From the NCBI GenBank assembly GCA_019750475.1, contig JAIEOO010000341.1:1-35391 (forward strand): 35,391 nt of DNA, written 5' to 3'. Source of the stretch: Acetobacteraceae bacterium. GTDB lineage: Bacteria > Pseudomonadota > Alphaproteobacteria > Acetobacterales > Acetobacteraceae. Both the position numbers and the translations under genes were made by a program. Positions 1-10,682 of this stretch are shown piece after piece (the stretch's first letter is position 1; every line of letters begins with the position of its first letter). Under the pieces are notes generated by a model. It searched no databases. It worked only from the letters and a program-made list of their open reading frames with translations, and was not told where the DNA came from.

Positions 1-50
1 CCAGGGCCCCCGAGGCGCTGGCCGCGGTCAGGGCGGCGCTCGCCGCCTGA
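1..50 (+). CDS. 3' end of a plus-strand CDS truncated by the window edge (...RAPEALAAVRAALAA*)
   Basis: Open frame ending in TGA at 48-50 with a plausible Ala-rich C-terminus; too short to identify. Confidence 0.35.
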   Translation, partial: RAPEALAAVRAALAA

Positions 51-110
51 AGCCGCGAGGCGGCGCTCGCCGCCGTGGCGAGCGCCCCTGTGCCGGGGGC
101 GCGGCCGCCG

Positions 111-485
111 TCAGAGGCAGGTGATCCGGATCCCGGCGCGCACGCTGTCGAGGCTCAGGCCGGGCTTCAGGACGTTGCCCAGCATGATCGTCATCTGGCC
201 GTTCGCGCGCAGGTCGTAGGTCCGTCCGGTCACGAAATCCTCCTGGAAGGCCCGGTGGACCAGCGCGATGCTGAACCGGACGTCGTTGCCGCCCGCGTTC
301 CGGACGATGACGCTCTGCGTCAGCAGGTCGGAGCCCGGGCCCATCCGCGGGACGCGCTGCGTCCCGGTGCTGGTCGAGACGACCGACAGGGCGGCGCAGC
401 CCGGCTGGGCGTGGGCCGCCTCGGGCTCGGCGAGGCCCGCCGCCGCGAGGATGCCGACGGCGAGGGCGATGCGGGAAATCGTCAC
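111..485 (-). CDS. Small secreted protein of unknown function (signal peptide), paralog of the next gene
   Basis: 124 aa ORF with GTG start, N-terminal signal sequence (ISRIALAVGILAAAGLAEPEAAHAQ), shares VPRMGPGSDLLTQS and LGNVxKPG motifs with 609..995. Confidence 0.8.
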   Translation of the reverse strand: MTISRIALAVGILAAAGLAEPEAAHAQPGCAALSVVSTSTGTQRVPRMGPGSDLLTQSVIVRNAGGNDVRFSIALVHRAFQEDFVTGRTYDLRANGQMTIMLGNVLKPGLSLDSVRAGIRITCL

Positions 486-608
486 AGCACGGTTCCTTCT
501 GACGATCGCCTGCGGCCGGAACGCCGGCCGTGGCGAAGGGATGGCGCCGCGGTGACGGCGCGTGCGGCGCGATGCCGGGAGGGGCGGCCCTGGCGGCTCG
601 CCTCTCCG

Positions 609-995
609 CTATCGCGTGCACCCCGGCAGCACGCCGAGGCGGATGTCACTGAGCGCGACGCCCGGCTTCACAACGTTGCCGAGCGTGATGTCCTGCCGGG
701 CACCGCCGGCGAGGCGGTAGGTCTGCCCCATCACGAAGTTCTGCTGGAAGGCGCGGTGCACGATGGTGATCGTGAACTGCACCTCGTTCGCCGTGGTGTT
801 CTGGAACACCGCGCTCTGCGTCAGCAGGTCGGAGCCGGGGCCCATGCGCGGCACCATGGCGGTGCTGGTGCCGGTCGCGACGATCGAGATCGCGGGGCAG
901 CTGATCCCCTGGGCCCGGGCCGGGACGCCGGCGGCCAGGACGCCGGACAGACCGGCCGCGGCGAGGGCGGCGGCGAGGGCGATACGAGGGATCAT
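609..995 (-). CDS. Small secreted protein of unknown function (signal peptide), paralog of 111..485
   Basis: Start placed at MIPRIALAAALAAAGLSGVLAAGVPARAQ (ATG 993-995); shared motifs with the downstream gene. Confidence 0.8.
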   Translation of the reverse strand: MIPRIALAAALAAAGLSGVLAAGVPARAQGISCPAISIVATGTSTAMVPRMGPGSDLLTQSAVFQNTTANEVQFTITIVHRAFQQNFVMGQTYRLAGGARQDITLGNVVKPGVALSDIRLGVLPGCTR

Positions 996-1082
996 GGCGG
1001 GCTTTCCTTCCGACACCGCTATCGTGGCGCGATGGCCGCCCCGAGGCGATAGGGCGTGCCCGATCGCGGTCATCGGCCGCGC

Positions 1083-1475
1083 CTACAGCGCGACGACGAG
1101 GTCCACCTCGACCAGGGCGCCCACCGCGAGGCCCGTCACGCCGACCGTGGTGCGCGCCGGCAACTGCCCCACCGGGAAGCTCGCCTCCCAGATGGCGTTC
1201 ATGGCGGCGTAGTCGCGCTGGAATTCGGTCAGGTAGATGCGGGCCATGATCGTGCGCTCCCAGGCGGCGCCGCAGCCGGCCAGCACCGCTTTCAGGTTGG
1301 CGATCACCTGGCGCGTCTGCGCCTCGATCCCGCCCGGCACGCAGCGCGTGTTGTCCGCCGGATCGGTCGGCATCTGGCCGGTGACGAAGAGGAAGTCCCC
1401 GGCGCGGACGGCGTGGCTGAAGGGCGCGACGCGCTTCGGCCCGTCGCCGAGGACGAAGCGCGTCAGCTCGATCAC
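1083..1475 (-). CDS. RidA family protein (reactive intermediate/imine deaminase family)
   Basis: VIELTRFVLGDGPKRVAPFSHAVRAGDFLFVTGQMPTDP...ARIYLTEFQRDYAAMNAIWEASFP...RTTVGVTGLAVGALVEVDLVVAL matches the RidA/YjgF fold; GTG start overlaps the TGA of the upstream gene (GTGA). Confidence 0.88.
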   Translation of the reverse strand: MIELTRFVLGDGPKRVAPFSHAVRAGDFLFVTGQMPTDPADNTRCVPGGIEAQTRQVIANLKAVLAGCGAAWERTIMARIYLTEFQRDYAAMNAIWEASFPVGQLPARTTVGVTGLAVGALVEVDLVVAL

Positions 1476-2443
1476 AGCCCGCGCTCGGCCCGCGTCGCCG
1501 CCAGGTCGTCGGCCAGGAACTGCGCGACGATCTCCGCCACGCCGTCCTGCGGCGCGAAGCCGAGGCGCCGGGCGCGATCGGCCGTGAAAGAGGCGGGCCA
1601 GCCGCCCACGATGCCGGCGACGGTCGCGTCGGGCTCGCGCTTCACCCGCGCGCGCTGCTCCGGCGTCAGCGCCGCCAGCATCTCGGCCACGCTGACGGAG
1701 AGGCCCGGCGGGTTGATGCCGCGGTCGAGGCCGAGCGGGGCGGTGTCCATCGCGGTCGCGTGGGTCAGCCAGTCCACCGCCCGGCGCGGGGAGCAGACCC
1801 AGACGCGGAAATCGTCGGGGACGGGCAGCGTCGTCTCGAGGCCCAGCAGCGGCTCGCGCAGAATGGCCGAGACGAAGGAGGAGGCCGCCTTGTTCGGCCG
1901 CCCCGGCCGCACGATGACGGTCGGCAGGCGGATGGAGACGGCGTCGAGCATCCCGCGGCGCGAGGCATCGGCCAGCAGCAGCTCGGCCGCGGCCTTCTGC
2001 GCGCCGTAGGAATTGGCCGGCGTCTGGCGCGCGTCGTCGGGCAGGTTGGCCGCCTGCCCGCCGCCGAAGCTCGCCACCGAGGAGGTGAAGACGACGCGCG
2101 GGGGCGCGGCCAGACGGCGGCACGCCTCGATGACGGCGAGCGTGCCCTGCAGGTTCACCCGCAGCCCGAGCGCGTAATCGGCCTCCGCCTGGGCCGAGAC
2201 GACGGCGGCGAGATGGATGACGGCGCCGGTCCCCTCGGGGATGGCGCGGGCGAGGGCCGCCGCGTCCGTCACGTCGCCGGCGAGGCGGGCGACGGGGAAG
2301 GGGGCCTCGAGCGGCGCCGGCTCCGCCATGTCGAAGAGCGTCAGGCCGGAGACCTCGCGGCCGCCGAGATGGCCCTCGGCCGCCAGCCGTGCCGCCATTT
2401 TGCGGCCGAGGAATCCGCCGCCGCCCAGGATCGTGATGCGCAT
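1472..2443 (-). CDS. NAD-dependent epimerase/dehydratase family protein, D-erythronate dehydrogenase (DenD)-like
   Basis: MRITILGGGGFLGRKMA Rossmann motif, YGAQKAAAE (YxxxK), overall resemblance to DenD-type extended SDRs; start at ATG 2441-2443. Confidence 0.82.
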   Translation of the reverse strand: MRITILGGGGFLGRKMAARLAAEGHLGGREVSGLTLFDMAEPAPLEAPFPVARLAGDVTDAAALARAIPEGTGAVIHLAAVVSAQAEADYALGLRVNLQGTLAVIEACRRLAAPPRVVFTSSVASFGGGQAANLPDDARQTPANSYGAQKAAAELLLADASRRGMLDAVSIRLPTVIVRPGRPNKAASSFVSAILREPLLGLETTLPVPDDFRVWVCSPRRAVDWLTHATAMDTAPLGLDRGINPPGLSVSVAEMLAALTPEQRARVKREPDATVAGIVGGWPASFTADRARRLGFAPQDGVAEIVAQFLADDLAATRAERGL

Positions 2444-2489
2444 GGGCCGGACATTGCCCGTGCCGCGGGGCCCGGCCAAGGTGGCGGGC

Positions 2490-3641
2490 ATGATCGGGAC
2501 CCATGATTTCCGCCTCCTCGTGAACCCGCGCCACGGCACGCCGGGCGTCGTCGTCCTGCCGGAGGGCGGCTATCGCCGCGCCCGGGCCGAGATCACCGCC
2601 TGGCCGGGCTATGCCCCCACGCCGCTGGTCGAGCTGCCCGACGCCGCGGCCGCGGCGGGCGTGGCGCGCGTCGCCTGGAAGGACGAGAGCGCGCGCTTCG
2701 GGCTGCGCAGCTTCAAGGCGCTGGGCGGGGCCTATGCGGCGTTCAAGCTGCTCCAGGGCGAGCTGGCCCGGCGCGAGGTGACGCCCCACGCCGCCTCCGC
2801 CGCGCTGGAAGCGGGCGAGTTCCGCGAGGCCGCGCGGCGGATCACCGTCACCTGCGCGACCGACGGCAACCATGGCCGCTCCGTCGCCTGGGGCGCGCAT
2901 CGCTTCGGCGCCGGCTGCGTGATCTTCGTGCACGAGACGGTCAGCCAGGGGCGGCGCGATGCCATCGCGCGCTGGGGCGCCGAGATCCGGGAGGTGCCGG
3001 GGAACTACGACGACGCCGTCCGCGCGGCGCAGCGCACGGCCGAGGCGGAGGGGTGGTTCGTCGTCTCCGACACCTCCTATCCCGGCTACACCGAGGTGCC
3101 GCGCGACGTGATGCAGGGCTACCGGCTGATGGCCGAGGAGGCGCTCGATCAGATGGGCGAGGCGCCGACCCATGTCTTCGTGCCCGGCGGGGTGGGCGGC
3201 GTGGCGGCGGCCGTGGCCGTCCAGCTGCGCGCCATGCGCGGCACCGCGCCGCGGCTGATCGTGGCGGAGCCCGAGAAGGCCGCCTGCCTCCTCGAATCGG
3301 CCGCGGCGGGGGAGGCGGTGACGGTGCCGGGCGAGCTCGACACCGTCATGGCCGGGCTGGCTTGTGGCGAGCCCTCGCTCTTGGCGTGGCAGGAGCTGGA
3401 ACGTTCCGCCTTCGCCTTCACGGCCGTGCCCGACGCCGCCGTGCCCGAAGCGATGAAGGCGATGGCCGTTCGCGGCGTCGAGGCGGGGGAGAGCGCGGTC
3501 GCCGGCCTCATCGCCCTTCTGCTGGCCGCGCGGGAAGAGGAGGGGCGGGCGGCGCTCGGCCTCGGTCCCGACAGCCGCGTGCTGATCTTCGGGACTGAGG
3601 GGGCGACCGACGCTGAGCTTTACGCACGGTTAACGACCTGA
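2490..3641 (+). CDS. dpaL: Diaminopropionate ammonia-lyase (PLP fold type II)
   Basis: KDESARFGLRSFKALGGAYA PLP-lysine motif, TDGNHGRSVAWGA, VSDTSYPGYTEVPRDVMQGY; closely resembles DpaL/YgeX. Confidence 0.88.
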   Translation: MIGTHDFRLLVNPRHGTPGVVVLPEGGYRRARAEITAWPGYAPTPLVELPDAAAAAGVARVAWKDESARFGLRSFKALGGAYAAFKLLQGELARREVTPHAASAALEAGEFREAARRITVTCATDGNHGRSVAWGAHRFGAGCVIFVHETVSQGRRDAIARWGAEIREVPGNYDDAVRAAQRTAEAEGWFVVSDTSYPGYTEVPRDVMQGYRLMAEEALDQMGEAPTHVFVPGGVGGVAAAVAVQLRAMRGTAPRLIVAEPEKAACLLESAAAGEAVTVPGELDTVMAGLACGEPSLLAWQELERSAFAFTAVPDAAVPEAMKAMAVRGVEAGESAVAGLIALLLAAREEEGRAALGLGPDSRVLIFGTEGATDAELYARLTT

Positions 3642-3737
3642 AATCCCCTTCACGCGACTGACGCAAATGTGTCACAGAGAGGCAACGGCGCGCGTCCAAT
3701 AGCGCCCGGCCTCAAGCTTCAGGGAGAGACCCCCAAC

Positions 3738-5096
3738 ATGCTGCGTCGCACCTTCGGAAAGGCCGCTTTGGCGGCGTCCGTTGCCCCCATCGCCGCCCCC
3801 GCGCTGGCCCAGGGTGGCCCGGTCGAGGTCCAGTTCTGGCACGGTCTCCCGCAGCCGCTCGGTGGCCAGCTCGAGGCGATCGTGCAGGCCTTCAACGAGA
3901 GCCAGCAGCGCTTCCGCGTCGTGCCGTCCTTCCGCGGCTCCTACCCGGAGACGATGGTGGCCGCGATCGCCGCCTTCCGCGCCGGCACGGCGCCGCACAT
4001 CGTCCAGATGTTCGAGGTCGGCACGGGCACGATGATGGCCGCAGGCCGCGCCATCAAGCCGCTGCACGAGCTGCTGTCCGAGACCGGCGTGCAGATCAAT
4101 TTCGACGACTACCTGCCGGCCGTGCGCGGCTACTACAGCCTGGCCGACGGCCGCATGATGGGGATGCCCTTCAACAGCTCGACCGCGATCATGTTCTACA
4201 ACAAGGACATGTTCCGCCGCGCGGGCCTCAACCCGGACCAGGGGCCGCGCACCTGGGCAGAAGTCCGCCAGTTCGCGCAGCGCATCCGCGCCGCGGGCAT
4301 CGAGGTGCCGAGCACGACGGCTTGGCCGACCTGGACGCAGGTGGAGCAGTTCAGCGCGCTGCACAACACGCCGCTCGCCACGCTCGACAACGGCTTCGGC
4401 GGCCTGAACGCGGAGCTGCGGGTGAACAACCCGCTGATGGTCCGCCACATCAACACGCTGATGGAGATGGGGCGCGAGGGCACCTTCCGCTGGGGCGGCC
4501 GCGACGCCGCGGGGGATGCCATCTTCGCCTCGGGCCAGGCGGCGATGACCTTCGCCTCCTCCGGCGCGCGGTCCCGCTTCGAGCGCGAACTGCCGGGCGG
4601 CGTGCAGAACCTGGGCGCGGCGATGCTGCCCTTCTATGACGACGTGAACGGCGCGCCGCTCAACTCCATCATCGGCGGCGCGGCCTTCTGGGCGATGAAC
4701 CGCGGCCCGAACGCGACGCGCTCGGCCGACGAGAACCGCGCCATCGCGGAGTTCTACCGCTTCATCAGCCAGCCGCAGGTCGCGGCCCGCTGGCACACCG
4801 AGACGGGCTTCCTGCCGGTGACGCGGACGGCCTTCGAGCAGGTGCGGGCCACGGGCTTCTACACCCAGAACCCGGGGGCCGACATTCCGATCCAGCAGCT
4901 GCTGCGCGGTGGCGGGCAGATGACGGGCAACACGCGCGGCATCCGCCTCGGCGGCTTCGTCGAAATCCGCACCATCATGCAGGAGGAGATGGAGCGCGCG
5001 CTGCAGGGCCAGCAGACGGCGCAGGCGGCGATGGACAACTCCGTGCAGCGCGGCAACGTCGTGCTGCGCAACTTCGAGCGCGCGAACCGCGGGTAA
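3738..5096 (+). CDS. ugpB: Sugar/glycerol-3-phosphate ABC transporter substrate-binding protein (UgpB-like)
   Basis: Signal peptide, [29 protein letters not shown]; followed by UgpA/E/C homologs. Confidence 0.88.
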   Translation: MLRRTFGKAALAASVAPIAAPALAQGGPVEVQFWHGLPQPLGGQLEAIVQAFNESQQRFRVVPSFRGSYPETMVAAIAAFRAGTAPHIVQMFEVGTGTMMAAGRAIKPLHELLSETGVQINFDDYLPAVRGYYSLADGRMMGMPFNSSTAIMFYNKDMFRRAGLNPDQGPRTWAEVRQFAQRIRAAGIEVPSTTAWPTWTQVEQFSALHNTPLATLDNGFGGLNAELRVNNPLMVRHINTLMEMGREGTFRWGGRDAAGDAIFASGQAAMTFASSGARSRFERELPGGVQNLGAAMLPFYDDVNGAPLNSIIGGAAFWAMNRGPNATRSADENRAIAEFYRFISQPQVAARWHTETGFLPVTRTAFEQVRATGFYTQNPGADIPIQQLLRGGGQMTGNTRGIRLGGFVEIRTIMQEEMERALQGQQTAQAAMDNSVQRGNVVLRNFERANRG

Positions 5097-5160
5097 TTCC
5101 CCACCGGGGTTTTGCTGCGCTCCCGCGGTCCTTGCGGGCGCGGGAGCCGGCGGGTGTGAG

Positions 5161-5179
5161 GGGGGCGGGCTCTGCCCCC
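5161..5179 (+). terminator. GC-rich hairpin between ugpB and ugpA (GGGGGC...GCCCCC)
   Basis: Inverted repeat without a U tract; possible mRNA stabiliser or attenuator. Confidence 0.35.
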
Positions 5180-5235
5180 CCATTCCGCTCGCGCGGCAGG
5201 GTTGGTATGGCGGCTGCCGGGCGGGCGGAGAGACG

Positions 5236-6117
5236 ATGCAAAAGAAGGTGATCTTCAAGGGCTGGGTCCTGCCCGTCGCGTTGCTGCTGCCGCAGCTCGT
5301 CATCACGGGGGTGTTCTTCTTCTGGCCGGCCGGCCAGGCCGTCTACCAGTCCTTCCTGCGGGAGGACGCCTTCGGCCTCTCCTCGCAATTCGTGGGCTTC
5401 GAGAACTTCGCCGACGTCCTGACCGACCCCACCTGGCTCGATGCTGCGGGGCGGACGGTGCTGTTCTCCTCGGCGGTGGCGGGGCTCGCCCTCGCCGTCG
5501 CGCTGTTCCTCGCGGTGCAGGCGGACAAGCACATCCGCGGGGCCGACACCTACAAGACGCTGCTGATCTGGCCTTACGCGGTCGCGCCCGCCGTCGCCGC
5601 CGTGCTGTGGCTCTTCATGTTCCACCCCAATATCGGCCTGTTCGGGCGGATGCTGAACGGCCTCGGCATCCCGTGGGACTACAAGCTGAATGGCGGGCAG
5701 GCGATGCTGCTGGTGATCCTCGCCTCGGCCTGGAAGCAGGTCTCCTACAACTTCATCTTCTTCCTCGCGGGGCTGCAATCCATTCCGAAGTCGGTGCTCG
5801 AAGCCGCCGCCATTGATGGCGCCCGGCCGATGCGCCGCTTCTGGACCGTGGTCTTCCCGCTGCTGACGCCGACCGCCTTCTTCCTGCTGGTGGTGAACCT
5901 CGTCTACGCCTTCTTCGACACCTTCGGCGTGATCCACTCGCTCACGCAGGGCGGGCCGGGCAAGGCGACGGAGACGCTGATCTACCGCGTCTACACGGAT
6001 GGCGTGATGAACCTGAACCTCGGCTCCTCGGCCGCGCAGTCGGTCATCCTCATGATCCTCGTCATCGCGCTGACCGTGGTCCAGTTCCGCTACATCGAGC
6101 GCAAGGTGCATTACTGA
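5236..6117 (+). CDS. ugpA: ABC transporter permease UgpA-like
   Basis: Multi-TM permease with EAAAIDGA motif; operon context. Confidence 0.9.
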   Translation: MQKKVIFKGWVLPVALLLPQLVITGVFFFWPAGQAVYQSFLREDAFGLSSQFVGFENFADVLTDPTWLDAAGRTVLFSSAVAGLALAVALFLAVQADKHIRGADTYKTLLIWPYAVAPAVAAVLWLFMFHPNIGLFGRMLNGLGIPWDYKLNGGQAMLLVILASAWKQVSYNFIFFLAGLQSIPKSVLEAAAIDGARPMRRFWTVVFPLLTPTAFFLLVVNLVYAFFDTFGVIHSLTQGGPGKATETLIYRVYTDGVMNLNLGSSAAQSVILMILVIALTVVQFRYIERKVHY

Positions 6118-7007
6118 TGTCGGGCGCCGTCATGGACAGCCGCGTGCTGGCGGAGCGCACGCGCCGCCGCCAGAAGCGCGAGGCCTTCGTCACCCATGCC
6201 TGCCTGATCCTGGGCGTGCTGATCTTCGCCTTCCCGATCTACCTGACGCTCATCGGCTCGACGCATGACGTGAACACCATCGGCCGCGGCGAGGTGCCGC
6301 TGCTGCCGGGGGGCGAGGCGGTGGCGAACTACGCCCAGGCCTGGGGCACGGGCGGCGGGCGCTACATGGGCGTGCCGGCCGGCACCATGCTGATGAACTC
6401 GCTGCTGATGGCGCTGGCCATCGCCATCGGGAAGATCGCGATCTCTCTGATCAGCGCCTACGCCGTGGTGTTCTTCCGCTTCCCCGGGCGGATGCTCGCC
6501 TTCTGGCTGATCTTCATCACCCTGATGCTGCCGGTCGAGGTGCGGATCATCCCGACCTTCCAGGTGATGGTGGACCTCAAGCTCATCAACACGATGGGCG
6601 GCCTCGTCGTGCCGCTGATCGCCTCGGCCACGGCGACGCTGCTGTTCCGCCAGTTCTTCCTGACCATCCCCGACGAGTACGTGGAGGCCGCGAAGATCGA
6701 CGGCGCCGGGCCGCTGCGCTTCTTCTGGGACGTGGTGCTGCCGCTGTCGCGCACGAACATCGCGGCGCTCTTCGTCATCCTCTTCATCTATGGCTGGAAC
6801 CAGTATCTCTGGCCGCTGCTCGTCGTGAACGACCGCAGCCTGGAGACGATCGTCGTCGGCCTGACCAAGATGATCGGCGGCGGCGACGCGCAGAACGAGT
6901 GGAACGTGATCATGGCGACCGCGGTCTTCGCCCTGCTGCCGCCGGTGGCCGTGGTGGTGCTGATGCAGCGCTGGTTCGTGAAGGGCCTGACGGAGACCGA
7001 GAAGTAG
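6117..7007 (+). CDS. ugpE: ABC transporter permease UgpE-like
   Basis: Multi-TM permease with EAAKIDGAGPLRFFWDVVLPLS; TGATG overlap with ugpA. Confidence 0.9.
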   Translation: MSGAVMDSRVLAERTRRRQKREAFVTHACLILGVLIFAFPIYLTLIGSTHDVNTIGRGEVPLLPGGEAVANYAQAWGTGGGRYMGVPAGTMLMNSLLMALAIAIGKIAISLISAYAVVFFRFPGRMLAFWLIFITLMLPVEVRIIPTFQVMVDLKLINTMGGLVVPLIASATATLLFRQFFLTIPDEYVEAAKIDGAGPLRFFWDVVLPLSRTNIAALFVILFIYGWNQYLWPLLVVNDRSLETIVVGLTKMIGGGDAQNEWNVIMATAVFALLPPVAVVVLMQRWFVKGLTETEK

Positions 7008-7008
7008 C

Positions 7009-7536
7009 ATGCGCCGGACCCTGGCACTGCTGACGTTGCCGCTCCTCGCGGGCTGCGTGGCGCCGTCGGATGACACCGCGCGCGCGGCGCGCGCCGGGAT
7101 GGCCGACGCGCTGGTGGACGACTTCGCCGTCATCTGCGCCGAGCTGGACGGCCGCGCGGTCGAGGCCGCCGCTCTCCAGCGCCGCTTTGCCCCAGCCGGG
7201 GAGTCCGGTCGCGTGCCCGGACCAACCTGGGCAAGGTCCACCGCCGTGGGCCCGGTCCGAGCCCGTTGGCGCCCCGACGTGGGAGTCTGCGAAGTGTTCG
7301 GCGAGGGCATCGCCGCGGCAGAGGTCCGGAGAGCGTATGCTCGCTTCATGCTGGCGCAGCGGATCGTCAGCGTGCAGCAACCCACGGCGCCGGATGGGCC
7401 CACCCTCGTCCTCATCCGGACCGCGAGGGACGAGCCGCATGTCCTCAGCGACAGCGCGACGGTAGAGAACGGCGTATCCGTCGCCTTCTTCAGCCGGCGC
7501 CTGCTCACCGCGCCGACGACCCCCGCGGCCCGTTAG
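7009..7536 (+). CDS. Putative lipoprotein of unknown function inside the ugp operon
   Basis: MRRTLALLTLPLLAGC lipobox; 1-nt gap from the ugpE stop; 175 aa. Confidence 0.78.
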   Translation: MRRTLALLTLPLLAGCVAPSDDTARAARAGMADALVDDFAVICAELDGRAVEAAALQRRFAPAGESGRVPGPTWARSTAVGPVRARWRPDVGVCEVFGEGIAAAEVRRAYARFMLAQRIVSVQQPTAPDGPTLVLIRTARDEPHVLSDSATVENGVSVAFFSRRLLTAPTTPAAR

Positions 7537-7545
7537 GAGACGAAC

Positions 7546-8619
<1,074 letters not shown>

Positions 8620-8626
8620 TCATCGG

Positions 8627-8639
8627 GGGGCGAAGCCCC
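8627..8639 (+). terminator. Short hairpin GGGGC-GAA-GCCCC downstream of ugpC
   Basis: Perfect 5-bp GC stem shortly after the ugpC stop; no U tract. Confidence 0.3.
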
Positions 8640-8675
8640 ACCCTCCCGCGCAACGCTTCACAGGGAGGTCATCCG

Positions 8676-9656
8676 ATGTCCATCACCCGCCGCGCGGCGC
8701 TCGCCTTGCCCGCGCTCCTTCCCGGCCTCGCGGCCGCCCAGCAGGGTGGCGGGGCCTGGCCCAGCCAGCCCGTGCGGATGGTCGTGCCCTTCGCCGCCGG
8801 CGGCCCGACGGACATCCCGGCGCGGCTGCTGGCCGACGAGATGTCGCGCCACCTGCCGAACCGCATCGTGGTCGAGAACCGCACCGGCTCGGGCATCATC
8901 ATCGGCACCGACATCGTGGCGAAGGCGCCGAAGGACGGGCTGACCATCCTCTACACGACGATCGGCCACGCGGTGGTGAAGGCGCTGTTCGACCGCGTGC
9001 CCTTCGACCCCATCGCCGATTTCACGCCCGTCGCGCTCGTCGGGCAGATCCCGATGATCATGATGGTCAACGCGAACTTCCCCGCGCGCAACGTGCAGGA
9101 ATTCGTGGCCCATGTCCGCGCCAATCCGGGCCGCTTCGACTATGCGAGCTCGGGCAATGGCGGCGCGGTGCACCTGGCGACCGAGCTGTTCCTGCACATG
9201 GCGGGCGGGCTGCGGATGAACCACATCGCCTTCCGCGGCAGCTCGGCCGCCATGCCGGACGTGCTCTCGGGCCGCATCCCGATGATCATGGAGGTCGCGG
9301 CCGGGGCGGTGCCGATGATGCAGCGCGGCGAGCTGCGGGCGCTCGGCATCTCGACGCGGGAGCGTTCGCCCATCGCCCCCAACCTGCCGACCTTCATCGA
9401 GCAGGGCGTCGCCGACTACGAGGCCTACACCTGGCACATGGTGCTGGTCCCCTCGGGCACGCCGGCGCCGGTCATCCAGGCGATCAACGGCGCGGTGAAC
9501 CGGGCGCTGGCGGCGGACGCGGTCCGCAACCGCCTGCAGGAGCTGACGATGCAGGTGATGGCCGGCAGCACGCCGGACAGCGCCGCGGCCTTCCTGCGCT
9601 CCGAGATCGCCAAGTGGGAGCCGATCATCCGCGCGGCGGGCATCCGGGCGGATTGA
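8676..9656 (+). CDS. Tripartite tricarboxylate transporter (Bug/TctC family) substrate-binding protein
   Basis: Signal peptide, WPSQPVRMVVPFAAGGPTDIPARLLADEM...VVENRTGSG. Confidence 0.9.
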   Translation: MSITRRAALALPALLPGLAAAQQGGGAWPSQPVRMVVPFAAGGPTDIPARLLADEMSRHLPNRIVVENRTGSGIIIGTDIVAKAPKDGLTILYTTIGHAVVKALFDRVPFDPIADFTPVALVGQIPMIMMVNANFPARNVQEFVAHVRANPGRFDYASSGNGGAVHLATELFLHMAGGLRMNHIAFRGSSAAMPDVLSGRIPMIMEVAAGAVPMMQRGELRALGISTRERSPIAPNLPTFIEQGVADYEAYTWHMVLVPSGTPAPVIQAINGAVNRALAADAVRNRLQELTMQVMAGSTPDSAAAFLRSEIAKWEPIIRAAGIRAD

Positions 9657-9667
9657 GGTGCCGGCGT

Positions 9668-9686
9668 GATCCCGCGAGGCGGGATC
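9668..9686. terminator. Hairpin GATCCCGC-GAG-GCGGGATC between convergent genes
   Basis: Perfect 8-bp stem with 3-nt loop between convergent Bug SBP and XRE regulator. Confidence 0.45.
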
Positions 9687-9777
9687 GCGCTTCCGCCACG
9701 ACGGGGACGGTCATCCGCCGCTCCGGCCGGTTCGCCGTCGCGGCGCGGGCGCTGCGAGGGGCCGGCGCCCCCGTGCG

Positions 9778-10650
9778 TCACGCCGCGGCGCGGATCAGCT
9801 CGCGCACGCGGTTGGCGGCGTTGCTGCCCTTCAGCGCGTCGCGCCACATCGCCTCGGCCACGCGCTGGTGGATGGAGACGGCCTCGTCGGCGGCCGTGAT
9901 GCCGGAGACGCCGACCGTCGAGGAGGGGGCGGTGTCCGCCGGCAGCGGGGCGGTGACGACGTGGGCGCGGTCGCGGCCGCGCAGGATCATGAACGGCATG
10001 GAGGCGGCGTTGCCCGTGGCGAGTCCGATCTGGAGGCCGATCGGCACGCTCTCCATCAGGTTCGCGATCGACTCGGCCTCCTGCGCGGCGGCGACCTTGC
10101 AGCGCGTGCGCGTGGCCTCGGGGATGGCGAGGTGGCCGGCGACGCCGTCGGAGAGGAACTGCCGCAGCGCCGCCTCGCTCAGCACGGCGATGACGGTCGG
10201 GCGCTTCTGGGCGTAGAGGCGCTTGCGGGCGGAGAGCGCGCCGAGGGTCTGCTCGACGGCGGCCATGGCGATGGTGCGCTCGGGACCGGCCGGCACGGAC
10301 TGGGCCCAGGCTTCGGAGAGCGCGCCCTCGAAGGCGTCGCCGGTCAGCGGCCAGGAATAGGCGCCGCCGACGAGCAGCAGCTGGTCGGCCTGCTCCTCGA
10401 GGCCGCGCAGGCGCTCCTGGAAGGCGGCGGGGCGGCCGAAATACTCGATGCCGATGCCCAGCAGCGCGAGGGGCGAGACCTTCAGCAGCTCCGCCAGGCG
10501 GCGGATGGTCTCGAGCTTGATGACCTCGCCCTTCTCGTAGCGGTAGAGGGCGGCGCGCGAGACACCGAGCCGGGCCGCGATCTCTTCGGCGCGCATGCCC
10601 GATTCGACGCGGTAGGCACGAAGCTGCTGGCCGATATCGGCGAACCTCAT
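9778..10650 (-). CDS. XRE-family transcriptional regulator with large C-terminal domain
   Basis: N-terminal HTH IGQQLRAYRVESGMRAEEIAARLGVSRAALYRYEKGEVIKLETIRRLAELLKVS; ATG at 10648-10650. Confidence 0.87.
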   Translation of the reverse strand: MRFADIGQQLRAYRVESGMRAEEIAARLGVSRAALYRYEKGEVIKLETIRRLAELLKVSPLALLGIGIEYFGRPAAFQERLRGLEEQADQLLLVGGAYSWPLTGDAFEGALSEAWAQSVPAGPERTIAMAAVEQTLGALSARKRLYAQKRPTVIAVLSEAALRQFLSDGVAGHLAIPEATRTRCKVAAAQEAESIANLMESVPIGLQIGLATGNAASMPFMILRGRDRAHVVTAPLPADTAPSSTVGVSGITAADEAVSIHQRVAEAMWRDALKGSNAANRVRELIRAAA

Positions 10651-10682
10651 TGCAACCTCCGGGCGGTATGGCTTTCTAGATA

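Noticed and set aside
1476-3173. Apparent N-terminal extension of the 696-aa ORF containing RidA
   Set aside because: Only the C-terminal ~130 residues are RidA; the rest is out-of-frame reading of the DenD-like gene and antisense of dpaL.
3672-5306. 544-aa minus-strand ORF opposite ugpB
   Set aside because: Antisense shadow of ugpB with biased composition and no recognisable family.
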